Assembly: GCA_900317555.1 (NCBI GenBank)
Contig: ONHF01000005.1
Span: 1 to 64,000, forward strand
DNA: 64,000 nucleotides
Direction of reading: 5' to 3'
From: an uncultured Lachnospiraceae bacterium
GTDB lineage: Bacteria; Bacillota; Clostridia; Lachnospirales; Lachnospiraceae
Shown here: one piece after another, positions 18,037-27,374 of the stretch
Position numbering within the stretch: the stretch's first letter is position 1
Layout: every line of letters starts with the position of its first letter
Notes under the pieces: model-generated
Seen by the model: only the letters and a program-made list of their open reading frames with translations
Database searches by the model: none
Told to the model about the DNA's origin: nothing
Position numbers and translations under genes: made by a program

Positions 18037-18774
18037 TTACATTCCGGCTTCCATAAAGGGATCAACAAGCAGTACGGATATATTATCCGTCCCTCCGTTT
18101 ACGTTCGCAGCGCGCACAAGCGCCTGTGCCTTCTCTTCCAGCGTATTTCCCTGCTGCAGGATCTGCAGTATGTCCGCATCCTCGAGCATGTTGGTCAGGC
18201 CGTCCGTGCACATCAGTACCAGTTCCCCTCTGTGCAGCTCTGCCGTAAAGAAATCAATGTCCAGATAGTCCTCGACACCAACCGCCCGTGTGATGACATT
18301 TTTCTCCGGGTGGCGTCTTGCTCCCGCCTCATCAAGGCTTCCTGCGAGAATCATCTCTTCGACAAGTGAATGATCCACCGTTACCTGGCGCAGCTCTTCG
18401 CCCGCGATGTAAAGACGGCTGTCTCCGACATTGGCTGCATACAGAAGGTTTTCTTTCGCCGTGGCACAGACAAAGGTCGTACCGCAGCCCCGCATATCCT
18501 TATTCGTTTCTGAAATAACATGGAGTCGTGAATTAACTGTATGAAGTGAAAGATCGATAATCTCCCGGACCGAGGTACTCTCCTGTTCCTGAACAAGCTT
18601 CACCATTTCCTGCACGGAAAAACGGGAAGCGTAATCACCTGCCTTGTGGCCGCCCATACCGTCCGCGACAATATACAGATTTGGAAGATTCCCCACCGGC
18701 TTGTCAGAGTTAAAGACAAAATCCTGATTCATTTTTCGTTTTCTGCCGATATCCGTTACAGAAAATGACTTCAT
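18037..18774 (-). CDS. prpC: PP2C-type protein phosphatase PrpC/Stp
   Basis: A 245-residue soluble PPM phosphatase that reverses PrkC phosphorylation. The metal-binding motifs are VADGMGGHKAGDYAS near residue 36, GDSRLYI in the middle, MCTDGLTNML, and a final GGTDNISVLLV. The start overlaps the rlmN stop by four bases (ATGA), and the kinase gene follows. Confidence 0.96.
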   Translation of the reverse strand: MKSFSVTDIGRKRKMNQDFVFNSDKPVGNLPNLYIVADGMGGHKAGDYASRFSVQEMVKLVQEQESTSVREIIDLSLHTVNSRLHVISETNKDMRGCGTTFVCATAKENLLYAANVGDSRLYIAGEELRQVTVDHSLVEEMILAGSLDEAGARRHPEKNVITRAVGVEDYLDIDFFTAELHRGELVLMCTDGLTNMLEDADILQILQQGNTLEEKAQALVRAANVNGGTDNISVLLVDPFMEAGM

Positions 18775-19850
18775 TTCTTCTCCCCGGACATAGATTCAAC
18801 TGGCTGCCGGATTGCCCCGTCCTCCGACAGATGTCTGTGCCGGAGCTGGCCGCAGGCACCGTCGATATCCCGGCCCAATACTCTCCTAATACTAACATTT
18901 ATTCCATGTTTTTCAAGTTTATTTTTGAATGCCGTGACCGCGGAAAGATCCGGCTGGGCATAGTTTGTCTCTCTGACAGGGTTCACAGGAATCAGGTTGA
19001 TATGGGCACCCGCTCTGCCGGCAAGGCGGGCAAGCTGCTGTGCTTCCCTGTCCGAATCGTTCACACCGCGGATCAGACTGTACTCAAAGGTTATCCGACG
19101 TCCTGTTGACCGGAAGTAATATCCGCAGGCATCCATCAGCTCCCGGATCGAATACTGATTTGCAACCGGCATGATCTCCCGTCTCTTTTCATCGGTCGGC
19201 GCGTGCAGGGACAGCGCAAGCGTAATCGAAAGCTTCTCCCGTGCGAGCTCATAGATTTTCGGGACAATGCCGCAGGTCGATACCGTAATATTGCGCTGGC
19301 TGATGTTTTGTCCGTTTTCATCCGTAAGAAGCCGGATAAACCGAAGCAGATTGTCGTAATTATCAAGCGGTTCGCCGGTTCCCATGACAACCACACGAGA
19401 AACCCTTTCGCCCGTGATTCTTCGGATCTGATAAATCTGCCCCAGCATTTCCGAAGGCAGAAGGCCCCTGATCAGTCCGTCGATAGTGGAAGCGCAGAAT
19501 CTGCAGCCCATGCGGCAGCCGACCTGCGAGGAAATACAGACGCTGTTACCGAATCTGTATTTCATAAAAACGCTTTCCACCGTCTCCCCATCCCTCAGGC
19601 GAAACAGAAATTTCTGTGTACCGTCGAGAGCCGACACCTGATGATCCACAGCTTCAAGCCGCGTCAAAACATAGTTTTCCTGAAGATAAGCTTTGAAATC
19701 CGCAGGCAGATTCGTCATCTCCGCATAATCGTCCGCGAGCTGCACATGGAGCCAGCGGTAAAGCTGCGACGCGCGAAAAGCCGGAAAGCCGGCAGCTGTC
19801 AGTTCTTCTTTCAGTTCTTCTAAAGTAAAGGATAATAAATCTTTTGCCAT
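18771..19850 (-). CDS. rlmN: dual-specificity 23S rRNA/tRNA adenine-C2 methyltransferase RlmN
   Basis: From the ATG at 19850 the protein has 359 residues, the family's normal length. It has the radical-SAM cluster motif CRMGCRFC (C112, C116, C119) and the C-terminal DGACGQL cysteine that forms the methyl-carrying covalent intermediate. It methylates A2503 of 23S rRNA and A37 of tRNAs. A longer frame begins upstream but overlaps rsmB and is not conserved in kind. It lies in the translation and cell-wall operon between rsmB and prpC. Confidence 0.95.
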   Translation of the reverse strand: MAKDLLSFTLEELKEELTAAGFPAFRASQLYRWLHVQLADDYAEMTNLPADFKAYLQENYVLTRLEAVDHQVSALDGTQKFLFRLRDGETVESVFMKYRFGNSVCISSQVGCRMGCRFCASTIDGLIRGLLPSEMLGQIYQIRRITGERVSRVVVMGTGEPLDNYDNLLRFIRLLTDENGQNISQRNITVSTCGIVPKIYELAREKLSITLALSLHAPTDEKRREIMPVANQYSIRELMDACGYYFRSTGRRITFEYSLIRGVNDSDREAQQLARLAGRAGAHINLIPVNPVRETNYAQPDLSAVTAFKNKLEKHGINVSIRRVLGRDIDGACGQLRHRHLSEDGAIRQPVESMSGEKK

Positions 19851-19857
19851 ATCAAAT

Positions 19858-21255
19858 TTATAACGGCTTTTTGAATCTCGCAATAAAGAAGCCGTCCGTA
19901 TCATGCACATCCGGGAAAAGCTGCAGCATATTTCCGTTGATGCCGGGAACTCCCGACGGCAGATATCCGGAGAGATCTTCCGGCTGCATGGAAAGCTTTG
20001 TCCTGATAAATTCCGCCTGCAGATCATTCTCCCACGGGTTGATCGTACAGGTGCTGTAAATCAGCGTTCCGCCAGGTTTCACATAGCGTACCGCGTTTCG
20101 CAGGATCTTCTTCTGGAGCGTAACAAGCGAAGAGATCTTCTCCATGGAGACATTGTACTTGATATCCCGTTTCTTCGTCATAACGCCCAGTCCCGAGCAG
20201 GGAACGTCGCAAAGAACCACGTCGGCGCGGTTTTCGAGCGCGGGATCAAATGCAGTCGCGTCCTTGACGCCGACCGTCACGCGGCACGGAAAATGACCGC
20301 CGTCAATGCGGGAGATATTGCTCTTTATCTGCGCTGTTTTGACCGGCGATACGTCGTACGCGTATACGCGCCCGGAAGGAAGAAACGACTCCGCGAACAG
20401 CGTCTTACCGCCCGGCGCGGCGCAAAGATCGAACACAATCTCGCTGCCGGTAAGCCCCGCCGCAAGAACCGCGAGCTGGGAACTCTCATCCTGCACCGTG
20501 AAGATGCCTTCAGCGAAGCCATAAAGAGAAGCGATGCCGGAAGCGCCTTTGAGATAATAGCAGTCCGGAACATAATGCCCGGGCGTCACCTCGACGTCTT
20601 TTTCCCGAAGACGCTTTAATACTTCTCCGCGCTCTTCTTCACTGCGCCTTCTGTCCATCCGGATGCAGACCGGCCGCGGCGCCATCATCGCGGGCAGCAG
20701 GCTCCGCACCTTCTGTTCTCCGTATGCTTCCTTCCATAAGGAAGCAATCACCTCCGGCATCGAATAGCGAACACAGAGCTGCTCCAGCGTAAGCTCGTTA
20801 TCCGGCTTGTCACTGTTCTCTTTTTTATCCCTGCAGATGCTGCGGAGCACCGCATTCACGAAAGCGACCGCGCTGTCCTGATGCCGCTTTTTCAGAATCC
20901 GCACTGCCTCATTGCAGACCGCGAAATCCGGGACACTGTCCATGTAGTAAATCTGGTACACGCTCATCCGCAGGAGGCATAAAACGATCGGCCGAATCGG
21001 ATCGTCTTTGTTGCGAAGGTGGCTTTTAATGATGCCGTCAAGCTCGATCTGCCGTTCGATTGTACCCTCCGCGAGGCGTTTAATAAAGGACCGCTGCGTC
21101 TGCGGTATACCCGCGTAGCGATCCAGTGCTTTCCGGACAAGGACGTTGCTGTACGTTCCCTTCTTCTCCCGGTCCATCAGAATGTCGAGAACGATTTCCC
21201 GTTCTCCCTTGGCATAATTTGTCATCTTCAACCCCGTACGGTTTCCTGTATTCAT
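19858..21255 (-). CDS. rsmB: 16S rRNA m5C967 methyltransferase RsmB
   Basis: The 465-residue protein combines an N-terminal NusB-like RNA-binding domain with a C-terminal Rossmann methyltransferase. The AdoMet site is LCAAPGGKTLF. The two catalytic cysteines are in LCDVPCSGLGV and STCTINPWEND. The start overlaps the upstream stop by one base (TGATG), so it is translationally coupled. An internal ATG ten codons later is an alternative. Confidence 0.95.
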   Translation of the reverse strand: MNTGNRTGLKMTNYAKGEREIVLDILMDREKKGTYSNVLVRKALDRYAGIPQTQRSFIKRLAEGTIERQIELDGIIKSHLRNKDDPIRPIVLCLLRMSVYQIYYMDSVPDFAVCNEAVRILKKRHQDSAVAFVNAVLRSICRDKKENSDKPDNELTLEQLCVRYSMPEVIASLWKEAYGEQKVRSLLPAMMAPRPVCIRMDRRRSEEERGEVLKRLREKDVEVTPGHYVPDCYYLKGASGIASLYGFAEGIFTVQDESSQLAVLAAGLTGSEIVFDLCAAPGGKTLFAESFLPSGRVYAYDVSPVKTAQIKSNISRIDGGHFPCRVTVGVKDATAFDPALENRADVVLCDVPCSGLGVMTKKRDIKYNVSMEKISSLVTLQKKILRNAVRYVKPGGTLIYSTCTINPWENDLQAEFIRTKLSMQPEDLSGYLPSGVPGINGNMLQLFPDVHDTDGFFIARFKKPL

Positions 21256-21950
21256 CAGTCACTGCGCCTTCTGTTATTCAGGAAGATCAGCCGCAGGAGC
21301 GATAAAACAGACGATGCCGCGGAAGCGACATAGGTAAGTGCTGCAGCCGTTAAAACTTCCCTGCTCTTTCCGACTTCATCGGAAGACAGGATGCCATAGC
21401 TGTCCAGCATCGAAAGCGCGCGTCTCGACGCGTTAAATTCGACAGGCAGCGTCACCACCTGAAACAGTACGCCCAGGGAAAACAATAAAATGCCGAGCGT
21501 TACAATTTTATCCGAAAGCCCCATCAAGAAGCCGAGCATCACAATCCAGATGCCTGCGTTCGAACCGAAATTCGCGATCGGAACCAGTGCGGTGCGGATG
21601 CTGAGCGGAACATAGCCGGTTTCATGCTGCATGACATGGCCGCACTCGTGCGCCGCGACTGCGACCGCGGCCACCGAGGTGGAACCGTACACAGAATCCG
21701 AAAGATTCACGGTTTGTGTAGCAGGATTGTAATGGTCTGTCAGATTCCCCGCAACATGCTGCACAGTCACATCACTAACACCGTTTCTCCGCAGGATTTC
21801 CTGCGCCACCTGCGCCCCGGTCATGCCGCAGGCACTTCTGGTCCTAGCGTAGCGGTTATAGGTCGACGTTACGTGCGAGCTCGCGAAAATGCAAAGCAGA
21901 GCGCCGATCATCACCAGAATATAGGTCCAGTCAAAGCCGTAATACATCAT
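21255..21950 (-). CDS. YugP-type membrane zinc metallopeptidase (Zn_peptidase_2)
   Basis: A 231-residue membrane protein with an N-terminal membrane segment, the zinc site AAHECGHVMQHE (HExxH type) near residue 100, and three further hydrophobic segments. This is the PF04298 family represented by B. subtilis YugP, whose substrates are not well defined. It lies 3 bp after fmt and overlaps rsmB, the usual Clostridial position between fmt and rsmB. Confidence 0.9.
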   Translation of the reverse strand: MMYYGFDWTYILVMIGALLCIFASSHVTSTYNRYARTRSACGMTGAQVAQEILRRNGVSDVTVQHVAGNLTDHYNPATQTVNLSDSVYGSTSVAAVAVAAHECGHVMQHETGYVPLSIRTALVPIANFGSNAGIWIVMLGFLMGLSDKIVTLGILLFSLGVLFQVVTLPVEFNASRRALSMLDSYGILSSDEVGKSREVLTAAALTYVASAASSVLSLLRLIFLNNRRRSD

Positions 21951-21953
21951 CGC

Positions 21954-22898
21954 TTATACCCGCCGGGCCGTTCCCAGCATTTCTCCTTCCCGCACATGCG
22001 TACCCAGAAGAAAATCATGGACTTGCATTCTCTTCTTGCCTTCCAGCTGAATCTCATGGAGGATCAGTTCGCCGTCGCCGCAGGCGATCCGGATTTCGTC
22101 CTTCGTCACTGCTGTCACTGTTCCGGGGGCCGCTCCGCGCGGAGAAGCCTTGGCCGAAGCGCTCCAGATTTTCAGCATTTTTCCTTCATAATATGTGTAC
22201 GCGGAGGGCCATGGATTGAGCCCCCGGACCAGCCTGCCGATCTCTGCGGCCGGCCTTCCAAAATCAATCAGGCCGTCTTCTTTCTTCAGCATCTTAGCGT
22301 AGGAAGAGCCTTCCGCGGACTGCGGCTTACGGGTAAGTGTTCCCTCTTCCAGCAGATCCAGAGCTTTTAAGATCAGCGGCCCGCCCATTGCGGAGAGTCT
22401 GTCATAGAGTGATCCCGCGGTTTCCTCCGGTTGCAGCGCCGTTTCTTCCTGCAGCAGAATATCCCCGGTATCCAGGCCCTTGTCCATCTGCATGATGGTC
22501 AGCCCGCTCTTCTCCTCTCCGTTTATGACCGCCCACTGGACCGGCGCCGCGCCGCGGTATTTCGGAAGCAGCGATCCGTGGATGTTCAGACAGCCATACC
22601 CAGGAATGTTCAGAAGCTCCTCTGACAGAATCTGTCCGTAAGCCGCGACAACGATGACATCCGGCTGCTCCCTCCGAATCCGTTCGACGGCTTCTTCATT
22701 CTTAACTTTTGCCGGCTGGAAAACCGGAATTCCTAAGGAAACCGCGCAGCTTTTCACTGCGGACATCGAAAGTTTTCCGCTTCTACCTTTCGGTTTGTCA
22801 GGCTGCGTGACGGCAAGTGTTATTTCATGCCGGGAATCCGCAAGCGCCTGAAGCGCCGGTACGGCAAAATCCGGCGTTCCCATAAAAACAACTCTCAT
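21954..22898 (-). CDS. fmt: methionyl-tRNA formyltransferase
   Basis: The 314-residue Fmt formylates initiator Met-tRNA using 10-formyl-tetrahydrofolate. The catalytic region reads NIHGSLLPKYRGAAPVQWA, then MDKGLDTGD, with a C-terminal tRNA-binding OB-like domain. The start overlaps the def stop by four bases (ATGA). Pairing with def links formylation and deformylation of nascent chains. Confidence 0.97.
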   Translation of the reverse strand: MRVVFMGTPDFAVPALQALADSRHEITLAVTQPDKPKGRSGKLSMSAVKSCAVSLGIPVFQPAKVKNEEAVERIRREQPDVIVVAAYGQILSEELLNIPGYGCLNIHGSLLPKYRGAAPVQWAVINGEEKSGLTIMQMDKGLDTGDILLQEETALQPEETAGSLYDRLSAMGGPLILKALDLLEEGTLTRKPQSAEGSSYAKMLKKEDGLIDFGRPAAEIGRLVRGLNPWPSAYTYYEGKMLKIWSASAKASPRGAAPGTVTAVTKDEIRIACGDGELILHEIQLEGKKRMQVHDFLLGTHVREGEMLGTARRV

Positions 22899-23401
22899 TC
22901 TTGTGTCTCTTCCTCTTCTTCCGCGTAAAGCTCTTCGTTATCAATCAGGCCGCCTTCCGCAATTTCGGAATACAGGTGACCGTCCAGATGATCGAACTCG
23001 TGGCACATGCAACGCGCGAAAAGCTCGGTTCCCTCGATTTCAAACGGCTTCATATCCTCGTCGTACGCCATTGTTTTGACGTAAGCGGGGCGCTTTACCC
23101 AGCCGGATTTGCCGGGAATCGACAGACACCCTTCATAACCTTCCTGCTCGCCGCTGGTTTCAACAATCTGGGGATTGATAAAAACATGCGGCTCGTTCTG
23201 CTCGGGCGAAACATCAATGACCACAATGCGCTTTAGAATGCCGACCTGCGGAGCCGCAAGGCCGACACCGCCTGCCTCATACATAGTCTCTTTCATGTCC
23301 GCAATCAGCTCCTTCAGCCTCGGCGTCATTTCAGTGACCGGTTTTGCTTTCTTATTGAGAATCGGATCTCCGATCTCACGGATCTGTCGTACTGCCATCA
23401 T
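22895..23401 (-). CDS. def: peptide deformylase
   Basis: A 168-residue metallohydrolase removing the N-formyl group from new proteins. All three motifs are present: GVGLAAPQVG, EGCLSIPG and the metal-binding HEFDHLDGHLY. It has an acidic C-terminal tail. It lies 12 nt after priA and overlaps fmt. Confidence 0.97.
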   Translation of the reverse strand: MMAVRQIREIGDPILNKKAKPVTEMTPRLKELIADMKETMYEAGGVGLAAPQVGILKRIVVIDVSPEQNEPHVFINPQIVETSGEQEGYEGCLSIPGKSGWVKRPAYVKTMAYDEDMKPFEIEGTELFARCMCHEFDHLDGHLYSEIAEGGLIDNEELYAEEEEETQE

Positions 23402-23413
23402 TCACCTCATCAT

Positions 23414-25681
23414 TCAATACGGATTCACCGGGTCAAAATCAAACTGAACCATGGTATCCGCACACATTTTGTCTTCTGCCGCCGCAAGGCACAGCGCCTC
23501 AACGGCATCTTTACAATCGATTAGTGTAGCATATTTTTCACTTTTTATATAGAGCACGTACCGGTAGGTGTCTTTGATGCGGCTGACCCGGGCGGGCGCG
23601 GGGCCGATCAGAAGCAGTCCCGTCGCTCTGTTCTCCGCGATGTGGTCCAGCTTTTCCCGAATCCGTCCGCACAGATACTGTGCATGATCATCCGTTTTCG
23701 CGCTGATCTGCACCGCGAGCATATGATGTACAGGAGGATAAAGAAGCGCTTTCCTGTACGCAAGCTCCTCGTTATAAAACCCCGCGTAATCCTGCGCCGC
23801 CGCGTACTGCACGGCGTAATGCTCCGGCTCATAAGTCTGAATCACAACGTCTCCTTCCCGTTCGCCGCGGCCGGCACGCCCGGCCGCCTGGGTAAGAAGC
23901 TGGAACGTCCGTTCTGCCGCACGGTAATCATTTGAGTACAGGGAAAGATCCGCGAGAAGAATTCCCATCAGAGTTACCTTGGGGAAATCATGTCCTTTGA
24001 CAATCATCTGTGTCCCCAGCAGAATGTCCGCCTCTTCATTGGCAAAAGCACTCAGGATTTTTTCGAAGCTTCCCTTTCCCGTCGTTGTATCTGCGTCCAT
24101 CCTGAGTATCCGCGCTTTCGGATATTCCTTTCGAAGCGCCTCTTCGATCTGCTCCGTGCCCGCGCGGAAGCCCGCGATATACCTGGAACCGCATTCGGGG
24201 CAGATCCGGACCGCCGGCTGTTCGTATCCGCAGTAGTGGCAGACCAGCCGTCCGCCGCGGTGCAGGGAAAGCGCAACATCGCAGTGCGGACACTTCATCA
24301 CATGTCCGCAGCTTCTGCAGGATACAAAACCGGAATACCCTCTCCTGTTCAGGAACAGCATCGACTGTTCATTCCTTGAAAGCCGGTCTTCGAGCTTCTC
24401 CCGAAGCGGTCTGGAAAGGATTGACTTGTTTCCCCTTCGAAGCTCTTCCCGCATATCCGCGATCACGACATGTGCGGGAACGCCGCCGGTCGGCCTGCTT
24501 GTCAGTGTATACAGGCGATAGTCTCCTCTTTTCGCGTGGTAATAAGAATCCAAAGAGGGTGTGGCGGAGCCGAGTACAAGAACCGCGCGATGCATCGAGG
24601 CAATCGCCCGCGCAACGTCTCTTGCGTGGTATTTGGGCATGCTTTCATTTTTATAACTTGCTTCGTGTTCTTCGTCAATGACAATGACGCCGATATTTTG
24701 AAACGGCGTAAACAGGGAAGATCTGGGGCCTATGATCACATCGATTTCACCGCGTCTGGCCCTCTCGAACTGATCGCTCTTTTCCCCCTCCGAAAGCTGG
24801 GAGTTCATCACGGAAACCCGGCTCCCGAAATGCCTGTAGAAGCGCAGCAGCGTCTGATAAGTCAGTGAAATCTCCGGAATCAGCATGATCGCCTGCCGGC
24901 CCTGTTTCACGATCCTTTCGATAATCGAGATGTAGACCTGTGTTTTGCCGCTGCCGGTAATACCGTAAATCAGGGATGTAAAGGGTACTTTTCTGCCTTC
25001 CTGCAGTGCCGTGAAATCGGACAGAACGCCGTTTACCGCTGTCCTTTGCTCATCATTTAATATCAGGATGTCGTTTCCGACAGTGAGCTCGCCGACCGGA
25101 TTCCTGAGCGATGTCGTCACATCCACCTTCAGTATGCCGGCTTTCTCCATCGAAAGCAGCGTCTTCGACGGTATATGAAGCTTCCCGGTAATCAGGGAAT
25201 AAGGCTGTTCACGAACTGCCAGAAGACTTTCCAGTACCCTTGCTCTCGCGACCTGATGCTTCTTCTGACAGAACGCCAGCTGACGGAGCGCTTCCTCCTT
25301 CGTAAGAAGAAGCCGGACCTGTTTGTTCTGCAGCGGCTGTACATGCTTTCTCGCGGGAAGAACGGTTTTCAGTGCGGTGATCATCGTGCCGCCATAACGC
25401 CGTTTCATCCAGGCGGCAAGACGCACCGCTTTATATTCATCGTCTGCTTCTGCCGCCGCCAAAACGGCTGCGATTTCCTTGATCCTGCCCTCGTCCATGT
25501 CCGCGCGTCCCGGGAAGCCCACAACATAGCCCTTGCGCGGCGTATTGCCCCTGCCGAACGGCACCTGAACAAAACTTCCGAGCCGCAGCTTATCCTGCAG
25601 CCCGGAAGGGATACGATAGGTAAACGGATGGTCCAGTCTGCCCTTGGATATATCAATGATAATTTCAGCGTACCTGTGCAT
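23414..25681 (-). CDS. priA: primosomal protein N' (replication restart helicase PriA)
   Basis: The 755-residue PriA restarts stalled forks by loading the replicative helicase. It has an N-terminal 3'-DNA-binding domain, Walker A GITGSGKTQVY, the DEEH box (VIDEEHEASYK) and paired zinc-binding clusters (CRSCGHVMKCPHCD and CHYCGYEQ with CPECGSRY), followed by a C-terminal helicase lobe (QAAGRAGRGE). It overlaps the murE 3' end by 17 bp. Full length and intact. Confidence 0.97.
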   Translation of the reverse strand: MHRYAEIIIDISKGRLDHPFTYRIPSGLQDKLRLGSFVQVPFGRGNTPRKGYVVGFPGRADMDEGRIKEIAAVLAAAEADDEYKAVRLAAWMKRRYGGTMITALKTVLPARKHVQPLQNKQVRLLLTKEEALRQLAFCQKKHQVARARVLESLLAVREQPYSLITGKLHIPSKTLLSMEKAGILKVDVTTSLRNPVGELTVGNDILILNDEQRTAVNGVLSDFTALQEGRKVPFTSLIYGITGSGKTQVYISIIERIVKQGRQAIMLIPEISLTYQTLLRFYRHFGSRVSVMNSQLSEGEKSDQFERARRGEIDVIIGPRSSLFTPFQNIGVIVIDEEHEASYKNESMPKYHARDVARAIASMHRAVLVLGSATPSLDSYYHAKRGDYRLYTLTSRPTGGVPAHVVIADMREELRRGNKSILSRPLREKLEDRLSRNEQSMLFLNRRGYSGFVSCRSCGHVMKCPHCDVALSLHRGGRLVCHYCGYEQPAVRICPECGSRYIAGFRAGTEQIEEALRKEYPKARILRMDADTTTGKGSFEKILSAFANEEADILLGTQMIVKGHDFPKVTLMGILLADLSLYSNDYRAAERTFQLLTQAAGRAGRGEREGDVVIQTYEPEHYAVQYAAAQDYAGFYNEELAYRKALLYPPVHHMLAVQISAKTDDHAQYLCGRIREKLDHIAENRATGLLLIGPAPARVSRIKDTYRYVLYIKSEKYATLIDCKDAVEALCLAAAEDKMCADTMVQFDFDPVNPY

Positions 25682-27182
25682 CTTCTCTCAGAATATCCTG
25701 AATAATTACACGCTCATCCATCGGATATTTCTTTCCTTTGATTTCCTGATAATCCTCGTGGCCTTTGCCCGCAAGAACGATGATATCACCCGGCTGCCCG
25801 TGATGAATTGCATATGCGATGGCTTCTTTTCTGTCCGGGATTGTAATGTATTTGCCCTCTGTTCTGGAAATTCCCGTCACAATATCGGCAATGATATTCA
25901 TTGGCTCTTCAAACCTGGGATTGTCCGATGTAATAATCGTAAAGTCGGAAAGCTTTCCGGAGACTTCGCCCATTTCAAAGCGGCGCAGCCGGCTCCGGTT
26001 TCCGCCGCAGCCGAACAGCGTGACCAGTCTTTCCGGGTGATATTCACGCAGCGCTTTTAACAGACTCTCGAGCGCGACGGCGTTGTGCGCGTAATCGATC
26101 ATCAGCGTGAAGCTGTCGCTGACTCTGACCAGCTCGATTCTGCCCTTTACGTGCGCGTTTAGAAGCGCGTCCTGAATCTTCTCCGCCGGGACGCCGAAAT
26201 GGCGGCAGATCGCAATCGCGCAGAGCGCGTTGTAAACGCTGAAGCGGCCGGGTGTCGGCACTTCCGCATGAAACTTCATAAGGCCTTCCGCGTCAAAACT
26301 GATCCCCAGCTCGCCCGGCTTGCGAATCAGCTGCAGGTCATCCGCATACAGATCATTCGAGGTTGCAAGTCCGAATGTCTCGACGCTGCAGGTGTGCCCT
26401 TCGAGTATATCCTTTACATGCGGATCATCTCCGTTTACGATTCCTGTCCTGCACTGTCGGAACAGAAGCCCTTTGCAGTGCATGTAATCTTCAAACGAAG
26501 CGTGCTCGTTCGGTCCGATATGGTCGGGCGAAATGTTCGTGAAAACGCCGATGTCAAACAGTATGCCCGCCGTCCGCTTCTGCATGAGAGCCTGCGAGGA
26601 AACTTCCATGACAACGGCCTGCACACCGGCGTCGGCCATCTCGCGGAGCGTTTTCTGCAGCGCAAGAGATTCCGGTGTCGTATTATTTGCCGGCATATGT
26701 TTGTCATGATAGACCGATTCAATGGTTCCGATCAGGCCGGTGTCAACGCCCGCGTGCTGCAGGATGGCGCGGACAAGATAGGTCGTTGTCGTCTTCCCCT
26801 TGGTGCCGGTTACGCCGATCATGCGAAGACTCCTGGCGGGATATCCATAAAAGGCCGCACTGATAAGAGCCATTGCGAGTCTGGTATCCTTTGTCCTCAC
26901 AATGACAGGCTGCGCCTGCCTTGCAGGTGCAAGGTCGACATTCCTCGAGACAACGAGAACCGCGGCTCCCGCGTCTGCCGCCATCTGCGCAAAGTCATGC
27001 CCGTCGCTGTTCGCTCCTGGAATGCAGAAAAACAGCTTCCCCGAAGACACCTGCCTCGAATCATTTGTAATACCGGTGATCTCTGTCCGGAGAGCGGCAG
27101 CCGTCTCTTTCTCCGAAGCCTCATTTCCCAAGGCATCGGTAATTCTATAATCCAGTTCTTTCACAAGACTTGCAAGTTCCAT
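25665..27182 (-). CDS. murE: UDP-MurNAc-tripeptide synthetase MurE, meso-DAP type
   Basis: MurE adds the third residue of the peptidoglycan stem peptide in the cytoplasm. The ATP site is GVTGTKGKTTTTYLV. Substrate recognition is seen in NTTPESL and in DNPRFEEP. The DNPR motif marks meso-diaminopimelate-adding enzymes, whereas lysine-adding ones differ at the arginine. I place the start at 27182 because GAGG lies 8 nt upstream; an ATG at 27200 is six codons longer but has a weak site. It probably starts the run that continues through priA and def. Confidence 0.94.
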   Translation of the reverse strand: MELASLVKELDYRITDALGNEASEKETAAALRTEITGITNDSRQVSSGKLFFCIPGANSDGHDFAQMAADAGAAVLVVSRNVDLAPARQAQPVIVRTKDTRLAMALISAAFYGYPARSLRMIGVTGTKGKTTTTYLVRAILQHAGVDTGLIGTIESVYHDKHMPANNTTPESLALQKTLREMADAGVQAVVMEVSSQALMQKRTAGILFDIGVFTNISPDHIGPNEHASFEDYMHCKGLLFRQCRTGIVNGDDPHVKDILEGHTCSVETFGLATSNDLYADDLQLIRKPGELGISFDAEGLMKFHAEVPTPGRFSVYNALCAIAICRHFGVPAEKIQDALLNAHVKGRIELVRVSDSFTLMIDYAHNAVALESLLKALREYHPERLVTLFGCGGNRSRLRRFEMGEVSGKLSDFTIITSDNPRFEEPMNIIADIVTGISRTEGKYITIPDRKEAIAYAIHHGQPGDIIVLAGKGHEDYQEIKGKKYPMDERVIIQDILREDAQVR

Positions 27183-27282
27183 CTCCGCTTCCTCATTCAT
27201 TCTTTCGTTTTTTTAGATAGACTTAATAGTTTTTAGAGAATCATTATCCCGCGTACATATTCCGAACACATTCGTCGTGTAT

Positions 27283-27314
27283 ATTATAAATCAAGATAGT
27301 AATAACTCACTATC
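27283..27314 (-). promoter_or_regulatory. possible murE promoter region
   Basis: The 174-bp gap between recJ and murE holds a TATAAT (27288-27283, leftward) and, upstream, a dyad GATAGT/ACTATC (27295-27300 and 27309-27314) where a -35 box would be. No good -35 hexamer is seen at 17 bp, so an activator site is possible. Weak. Confidence 0.35.
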
Positions 27315-27340
27315 TCCCCCCTCATAAGAAAAGAAGTAAG

Positions 27341-27365
27341 AGCGCTCCGTGCAAACGGGGCGCTT
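27341..27365. terminator. terminator after recJ
   Basis: AGCGCTCCG and CGGGGCGCT form a stem with one mismatch around GTGCAAA. Read leftward it is followed by CTTACTTCTTTTC. It separates recJ from murE; a T-run on the other side would also allow rightward termination. Confidence 0.6.
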
Positions 27366-27374
27366 TTGCTGTCT